This document shows, one piece after another, positions 58,230 to 64,000 of a stretch of 64,000 nucleotides of DNA; position 1 is the stretch's first letter, and each line of letters starts with the position of its first letter. Below the pieces are notes generated by a model that was not told the DNA's origin, searched no databases, and worked only from the letters and a program-made list of their open reading frames with translations. A program made the translations under genes and the position numbers. The stretch lies in assembly GCA_001972305.1 (NCBI GenBank), contig BDDD01001951.1, positions 192,057-256,056 of the forward strand, read 5' to 3'. The stretch comes from Cephalotus follicularis. Taxonomy: Eukaryota; Streptophyta; Magnoliopsida; Oxalidales; Cephalotaceae.

Positions 58230-60347
58230 GCTTGAGAGAAGTTTTCACAACACACAACTCTTTTTTCTCCCTCTCTCTCTCTCTCTTCCTGGTTGTCTTC
58301 TCTCTTTGACCTGCAGATCGTACGCATTGACGCCATCAATTAGGCATTGATGCCCATATCGTCTGGTGCGAATTTTCTGCCATTTTCAACCATCCTTTCA
58401 CCCCTCAAAGCTCAATATAGGTGGAGATGATTTGTTCCTTGCATCTCATCTTTATCTATAGAGTTTATAGTGTAGGATAAACACTCAAACCTCTATCATC
58501 ATCTTCCTTGTGTGTGGATCAAGGAGGAGCTTGGAGCTTGGAGCTTTAATGGAGTTTTGGAATCAAAGTGATGAGGGAGCTCTTGAAGGAAGGAGCCATC
58601 ACTTGAGGTAACCAATTTCTTGTTGCCCTTGTTGTGGATTCAGATTGGGGCTAGGGTTTACCAACCCTAGAAAAACCCATTATGAATGGGTATGTGGTCT
58701 TTTGTTGTGGGTGGCATGCTATGGGTTGTAGCATGTGTGCTTCGGGTTGTGGCTCGAGTATGCCTACCATGGCCGAACCCTCTTGGTTTCGTGGAGGAAC
58801 CATTGCGATTCCTTAAGGTTAGGGATTGCTCTTGGTTTGCGTTTCTGGGTCGATTGATTAGGGATTGTGTGTGTTCCCTTAATGCAATTGTTTGTGACCA
58901 ATGTAAGAGTTTATGGCAACTCTTACTCCAAACCTATCTCTCCCTTATGCTTGGATCGGTTGTGTGGTTTGGCTACATGCTCTATTAGGGTTCCTGGGCT
59001 TATTTGGATAATTGTGGACATCGGGTAGGGTAACCCATTGCTTGGGGATCAATCATTTGATGGAAAATTAAAATTGATCACCCTATACACCTAATACACA
59101 TAATTGAGTTTTATGTTTCGCTGCCGCCGCGCTTAGAGCCTCCGCTGCCTCCATGGTTTAGGGGTTCCCAACATAGACATGGCTTAAGCGTCGACGCTTT
59201 TCCACAAGGCGTCGACGCTTTGAGGGCTAGTCAAACAAATAAAGTCCAACTCTTATTTAAATGAGTCCAACTCATTTTTAGTGATACTACATATCCCTTC
59301 GAATATTGATTAAGTAAGATCAAACAAATGTGTTTCCACAAATTGTAAAATCCACATAACCGATATTTGATTTTATAAATTTCACCAAGACTTAATATCT
59401 TCAACATATTTATGAACTAATCATTATAGGGCAGGGACTCTTTAAAATCTCGGTTATAATCGGTGGTGTTCGTAAATTACCAAAATGCCCCTAGGGTTTG
59501 GTTAAGTCATTCTAAATAGTTCCAGACCTATTAAAATGCTTCCGGAATAATATCTAATATTATTCAGATGGGAAAAATTAATCTAATTAATTTTCTCATA
59601 ATTTAGTACACGTCGCCATAACGCGAGCCTTTCTAAGTCATCGGTTCACGTGTACTATAACTTCTTGTCATACTTAACCACGATTGAGGTCTAGGGTAAG
59701 GATACAAGTCAACCCTAGATTATACCTCAATGCCTAAAATATCTGATCATTACTAGGACCTTTGGTAGACTCTCCAAAAATCTAATTTCCATTCCACCTC
59801 AACCTTAGCCAAGGATTTCATAAGTCCACAATACAATCAGACCATGATAGAGCTGATCACCTTCGTTCAGGTGTGACAATTCCTTATTGCGCACTCGCTT
59901 ACATTCGTATATATTCAATCATACCCAAAGGCCACCCGATTGTCAGCCTTGCGCATGAACTGGGTAAGGTGGAGATCAAAGTATAACTGTCTCCATACAA
60001 TATAGAGCAATCACTCAGGTCTAAAGATCAGAAGAGTTTGAAAACTCGCTAAGTGACTAACACTTATACACCACCGTAACAAGTAGGAGTCACTACTGAC
60101 AAGAGAATAGCGACTATGCAAATAGTGTCTCCTACGCGGGTCCAGTTCAGTGTACACGCTCCCAGCGTGCCCCCCGTATTTTCCCTAGTGTCCCAACATA
60201 GATGCTAGTGAGAGAATCCATCCTCCAATTCCAAAAGCATGAAACATACGTGCAAGTCATACATATGGAATAAGATTGTTTATATATACACAGATAGGTT
60301 TGATACAAAATCCCATCCAATGGATTGTCGAGTCACCCTACCTAACA

Positions 60348-60633
60348 ATCTCCCACTTGACCCTCAAGCCATGAACTCCTATAGCCTAGACCCATCGTCC
60401 CACGATGATGCTCCAAAGCCTTGGTGCCTAGTGCCTTGGTCAGTGGATCTGTTGTGTTCTCCTCTGAGGAGACTATCTCAAGCTAAATATCTCCCCTACC
60501 AATAATCTCCCGGATGAAATTAGAGCGCCGCTCGATGTGTTTGGATCGCTGGTGAGACCACAGTTCCTTGGCTTGTGCTACAGCCCCATTATTGTCACAG
60601 TATATAACAACCAGACAACTAATGGTAGGAACA
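60348..60633 (-). pseudogene. Element N RNase H C-terminus
   Basis: On the minus strand the last part of a copia Pol: HQRSKHIERR, SSEENTTDPLTKALGTKAL and HHRGTMGLGYRSSWLEGQ, parallel to 31760-31979 of element C. The intact HQRSKHIE here supports the view that the TGA of element C at 31779 replaced an Arg codon. One in-frame stop is present after GRGDI. Upstream coding sequence is cut by LTR H. Confidence 0.85.
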
Positions 60634-62293
60634 TGTAACGACCCGCATTAATTTTTGGATAAATTAATGTTGGGCTTGGGGGAAATTTTTTTTTTCTCTC
60701 TCCTTGGTTGTGTTGGTATGGGCTTCTCCTTCTTGGTTAAGTGTTTGTTGGCTTTGGGCTTGGTGGAGGCCCAATGGTTGCATATGCTTTGTGTATGTGG
60801 TTAACTTATAAGAGAGGTTTAGTTGGTGTTGGGAGATGTGCAAAGCTTGCTTAAGAAGTTTGGCTGTTGGTTTCAGCAGACGTCTTATCCATCTTCTCAC
60901 ATCAGAAGAAGCAGTTGGGAGAGTGAGCCTTCATCTTTCATCTTATTCTTTGTTTTTCTTCTGAACTTTGAGCGTTGTTTAAGGTTGGAACTTTCTTTCC
61001 CCCGTCTACACGTCTAGCAGGTGAGTGTCCTCCTTAGTACGTTTTGGTGCGTCGCATGGTTGGTGCAGGCACGACCTTGAGGCCGAGGAAGAGCTTCGCC
61101 TTGGTTTTCATGGTTGTATGTGGTTCTTGCATAGTTTCAGAGATGTTGTTCATGGTAGCTAAGCGTTGTTGTGTGTTGGTCTTGCAGAGGAAGATCTAGG
61201 CTCGGAGCCCGCGCAACAAGGGAGCTAGCTGAGAAACTGTTGATACTAGTGAGTGGGATGTTCTTCTTTCTATCAATTGATAACTGAGAGTTTGTTGATT
61301 TTATACCCTTCCATGATATTACCTTTGACTAGGATTTTTTCTCCTATCATCTTGTTGATATTGCATATGAATACTGCTTTGCCTGGGTAGAACTTGTTGT
61401 TTCCCCTTTCTTCTTGAGTATTCATGCCTTATTTGATATCATGTGTTGTTTTCCTTGGATACTGGTTACTGGGTGATGGTTACTTGGCTTGTACGAGATT
61501 GCCGGCACGAGATGGTCTAAGTGGTGATACACTTACCTCTAAGCCAAGGTTCACCTCTGTTATCTCATCAAGGGTGGAGCTGAGCGGTGATTCGCGGGTC
61601 CCTTGTATGATATTAATACTATGTGATTGCGGATGAGGTAGCTTCTCGATCGAGGTTCACCTAGTGTAGTGCTGAGCTCGTGATTGCCGACAGGGGTGGG
61701 CTTGCGTAGCCCCTCATTCGAGGTTCATGTAGTGAGGTGCGCTAACGTATAATTTGCCGGGGGAGGAGTGCTTGCGTAGCCCTTCTTCCGATGTTCATGC
61801 AGTGCTCTGGAAGTGGGTATCTATATTGAGTATATCAGGGATGTGTTCAATCCTGTAGCCCATGACCGCGTTGATAGAACGTCAACGGAGTTTGTTATGT
61901 ATGATGTCGAGGTGGTTCTGGCTATGGAAGTGTGTGAGTCGATTGTGCATGTGCGTGTGTGGAATGTGCTTGTGATTGATACAATACCAATAGTTCCCTT
62001 GAGCATTGTTGATCGTTAGAGTTGATCTTTTGTTGATCCTTGGATCCTTGGCATGTTCTGATATATAAACTGTTGTTTATCTTGTTTCCTTCAGGCCAGT
62101 CATTGAGTTGGTAGCTCTGACGTCTCCTCGGACTTTTCTTTGTTATCGATATCCTTGTATACTTTCACCTCTGCCTTGTTTTGTTGAGCAGGGGAGATGG
62201 GTTATCCTCGGCCCAGTTGGGGCATGGCACGTTCACCTTGACTCTTGACACCCCGGTGGAAGTGGGTCGCCCAGGATACTCTTTGATCTTACT
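60634..62293 (+). repeat. LTR H (gypsy type), 3' end not recovered
   Basis: Starts TGTAACGACCCGC after GAACA (60629-60633), interrupting element N. U3 has repeated TTGGGCTT and GGCCCA words (60668, 60750, 60770). Around 61480-61810 degenerate units with GAGGTTCACSTAGTG and GCTTGCGTAGCCC recur. The sequence is cut at 62294 by element G, and its continuation lies beyond the window or is lost. Small open frames (60823-61017, 61424-61636, 61813-62019) have no domain. Confidence 0.7.
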
Positions 62294-62401
62294 TGTTGAC
62301 GGTTTAGTCTCAATCCTAGTTTTGATGATAACATATTTGCATTTAACAAAGTTCACTTAATGTGCAAGATGTTAGAAAGATTCACAAAAGGCAAAAGGCA
62401 G

Positions 62402-62990
62402 TTGCATAGAAAAGACATCGATCCCTTTTCATGAAGCCATCGACGTCTTTGACATACCAAAGTTACAGGCCACTTTTGAAGAAAGACATCGATCCCTTTC
62501 GAGAAAGACATCGACGTTTTTGAGCCACCAAAGTTACAGATCGATTTTGAGTAAAGACATCGATCCTTGTATGTGAAGACATCGACGTCCAACAAAAGAC
62601 ATCGATCCCTTTCAAGAAGACATCGACGTCTTTAGTGCACAAAAGTTGTAGGTCGATTTTGAATAAAGACATCGATCCTTGTTTGTGAAGACATCGACGT
62701 CTAACAAAAGACATCGATCCCTTTCCTTAGACATCGATGTGTTTCAAGACTCAACTGCAAAATCCAGAAAAGACATCGATCCTTCAAGAAGACGCCGATG
62801 CGATGCTCATAACCTCAAATGTCTGGACACATTCCCAGAAAAGACATCGACGCCTATAAAAGACATCGACGTCTTTTCAAATTGTTTGACCCGAGAATTA
62901 GGGAACGGCTAGTTAACCCACTTGCAATGGCTAGTAACAGACAAAGACATCGACGCCTTTCCAAAGACATCGACATCTTTATCTCAGCAG
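62402..62990 (+). repeat. AAAGACATCGATCC / GACATCGACGTC repeat cluster in LTR G
   Basis: About ten AAAGACATCGATCC words alternate with GACATCGACGTCTTT words. Units at 62553 and 62665 repeat at 112 bp. Spacers of the type CCAAAGTTACAGATCGATTTTGA recur. AAAGACATCGACGTCTTT forms an 18-bp near-palindrome at about 62859-62876. Confidence 0.88.
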
Positions 62991-63076
62991 ATACAAAAAC
63001 AGAGTTGCATCAACACATCATTTTTATATCTTAAAAATCCCAAGATTTATGCAACGGCTACAAAGACTTTTTTGTC

Positions 63077-63084
63077 TATATAAA
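63077..63084 (+). promoter_or_regulatory. TATA box of element G
   Basis: TATATAAA about 90 bp downstream of the palindrome cluster and 30-40 bp upstream of an AAC-rich leader. Confidence 0.65.
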
Positions 63085-63606
63085 GGAAGATTCAAAACCT
63101 CCAGAAAAACAACAACACAAGTAAGAAGAGAGACATCAATCAAGAAACAAAGAATTCATGCATTCTAGTTCCACAAAGCTCAAGTGCTCTAAAGTGTTCT
63201 CAAAAAGCTTCATAGCTCTATCCTTTGAGTTCTTCCTTGTGATTTCAATTGTGTTCTGTATTATATGCTAGATCAAACCTATTGAGAGGTTACTTTGTAA
63301 ACACATTTACAAACACTTGAAAAAGAGGTGAATCCTCTAAGGTCTTGAGGTCAAGGTCTTGTGATTGAGTTTAATCACCAAAGTTGTAAGGTGTAACGAA
63401 TTGCTACCGTAATCAATTCGAGATAGTGGAAACTCAAGGAGCTCCCTTGGGAAAAGTGGACGTAGGCAAGAGTTAGCCGAACCACTCTAAAACAGAGAAT
63501 TCTTCTTTCCTTACACTCTTTACTTTAAAGTTTTTATTTTCTGATATTTACGTCAATATTCAATTCACCCCCCCCTCTTGTATATTGCAAGAGCTGCTTT
63601 TTCAAT

Positions 63607-63619
63607 TGGTATCAGAGCG
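63607..63619 (+). other. Primer-binding site of element G
   Basis: TGGTATCAGAGCG two bases after the LTR, complementary to initiator tRNA-Met. Confidence 0.9.
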
Positions 63620-63662
63620 TTTAACCTTATTTCTTAATTGTTAGAGGTTACAAAGATCCACC

Positions 63663-64000
63663 ATGGAATTGAATATGTCAAACAAGGAAAGCATGTCCAT
63701 CTCAAAGCCTCCATTCTTCGACGGAAACAACTACAGTCACTGGAAAGCCAAGATGACAATATTCATCAAAGCTCTCGACTTCAACTTATGGGACATCATC
63801 ATTGACGGCCCTGAACTTCCTCACTTTATTTCACAAGAAGGTATCAAAACCCTCAAACCCAGAAGTTCATATTCGGACGATGATAGAAAGAAGGTAGAAC
63901 TAAACGCTAAAGCTAAACATGTTATAATATGTGCCTTAAACTCTAACGAGTTCAATAGAGTCTCATCATGCGCTACCGCAAAGGAGATGTGGGATAGACT
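63663..64000 (+). CDS. Element G gag (capsid precursor), 5' end
   Basis: ATG at 63663, the first after the PBS, opens a frame of 112 codons uninterrupted to the window edge. The start MELNMSNKESMSISKPPFFD, then NNYSHWKAKMTIFIKALDF and a later CATAKEMWDRL, is the UBN2/DUF4219-type N-terminal domain of copia (Sirevirus-like) gag. It would form virus-like particles and package the element RNA. No stop or frameshift is visible in this part, so this is the only reading frame in the window that looks functional. Confidence 0.87.
   Translation, partial: MELNMSNKESMSISKPPFFDGNNYSHWKAKMTIFIKALDFNLWDIIIDGPELPHFISQEGIKTLKPRSSYSDDDRKKVELNAKAKHVIICALNSNEFNRVSSCATAKEMWDR

Larger units (their letters stand above)
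53004..59173 (+). mobile_element. Solo LTR E (copia type), split by F
   Basis: TSD TAGAC at 52999-53003 and 59174-59178. It begins TATTGGAGTTAGG (TG decayed) and ends GGGGTTCCCAACA. Removing F (54192-57701) leaves about 2.66 kb. It shares the layout of LTR C, including GTTCCAAGTCATAGGTTCAC (53337). The TCGA cluster lies at 57885-58215 and the TATA box at 58222. The 100-codon frame at 58686-58988 has no recognisable domain. Confidence 0.88.
52194..60633 (-). mobile_element. Element N: Ty1/copia, minus strand, 3' LTR and RNase H end only
   Basis: The 3' LTR runs on the minus strand from TGTTAGGTAGGGTGACTCG (60347) to TTCTAACA (52194). It is split by solo LTR E (53004-59173), leaving about 1.98 kb. 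Beyond 60347 come a polypurine tract (minus strand CAAGTGGGAGAT) and the C-terminal RNase H coding end, cut by LTR H at 60634. The sequence is a relative of element C. A palindrome AAGCGTCGACGCTT is present at 59186-59199, with decayed copies at 52925-53000. Confidence 0.85.
62294..63604 (+). repeat. Element G 5' LTR
   Basis: 1,311 bp. TTACT (62289-62293) would be the left TSD. The AAAGACATCGAT cluster occupies most of U3, a TATATAAA box lies at 63077-63084, and the C-rich box is near the end. Confidence 0.87.
62294..64000 (+). mobile_element. Element G: Ty1/copia, Sirevirus-like, 5' end
   Basis: 5' LTR 62294-63604, PBS and an open gag running past the window edge. The LTR starts TGTTGACGGTTTAGTC, contains TCACCCCCCCCTCTTG near its end (63565-63580), a Sirevirus hallmark, and shares its U5 with element F (GGAAACTCAAGGAG and AAAAGTGGACGTAGGC). 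It is the youngest-looking element in the window because it interrupts H, no lesion is seen in its gag, and nothing is inserted in it. Confidence 0.88.

Noticed and set aside
58686..58988. 100-codon hydrophobic frame
   Set aside because: Falls in U5 of solo LTR E with no family match I can recognise; a membrane-protein reading would be speculation.
1..64000. Host genes, tRNA, rRNA, endogenous pararetrovirus or organelle DNA
   Set aside because: No such sequence recognised; every long coding similarity resolves to gypsy or copia gag/pol, the CACTA transposase domain or the plant transposon protein.

Overview
The window is nuclear DNA from a flowering plant, most likely a dicot. It is a dense, deeply nested stack of transposable elements. 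I found no host protein-coding gene, rRNA, tRNA or CRISPR array. The plant origin rests on chromodomain Ty3/gypsy and Ty1/copia retrotransposons, primer-binding sites matching plant initiator tRNA-Met, a CACTA (En/Spm) DNA transposon with a plant transposase-associated domain, and a plant-only non-autonomous retroelement protein. Element names (A, B, C and so on) are mine. Boundaries come from TG..CA ends plus 5-bp target-site duplications (TSDs) read directly.

Layout. 1-19009: an old LTR (I, minus strand, start outside the window) is split by a complete gypsy/Tekay-type element A (756-15613, TSD TACTA) and by a solo LTR of family Q (15969-18490). A carries another Q solo LTR in its 5' LTR and a gag-only gypsy element B in its gag. 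19010-22315: an LTR with a good TATA box and a copia-like U5 remnant. 22316-40534: a minus-strand solo LTR K (TSD TGAGA), opened by a full copia element C (22344-34166) and by solo LTR J (37241-40259). C contains a 25-N assembly gap and a GC-rich foreign LTR, L. 40535-41931: the gag, PBS and LTR end of a minus-strand gypsy element P. 41932-44110: the 5' part of a CACTA transposon. 44111-51227: the 5' LTR and leader of copia element D; its LTR contains a B-family solo LTR, which contains a C-family solo LTR. 51228-60633: LTR fragment M, broken by minus-strand copia N, broken by solo LTR E, broken by Sirevirus-like non-autonomous element F. 60634-62293: gypsy-type LTR H. 62294-64000: a Sirevirus-like copia element G, with 5' LTR, PBS and the start of an open gag running off the window.

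How the parts relate. Nearly all coding sequence is retrotransposon gag/pol in various states of decay. Several stops fit C-to-T changes of CAG, CAA or CGA codons, as expected of long-methylated DNA. Only the gag of G looks intact as far as it can be read. Seven solo LTRs in 64 kb show frequent LTR-LTR recombination.

Most interesting non-coding signals: (1) LTRs of at least nine families, gypsy and copia alike, carry clusters of short palindromes centred on TCGA, each family with its own word; (2) at least eight gypsy-type LTRs share a small stem-loop whose arms differ but still pair; (3) A has its TATA box in the loop of a perfect inverted repeat of W-box cores; (4) the untranslated leader of copia elements C and D holds conserved 20-bp repeats. 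The 26.1-kb gap is flanked by duplicated sequence that looks like an assembly problem.
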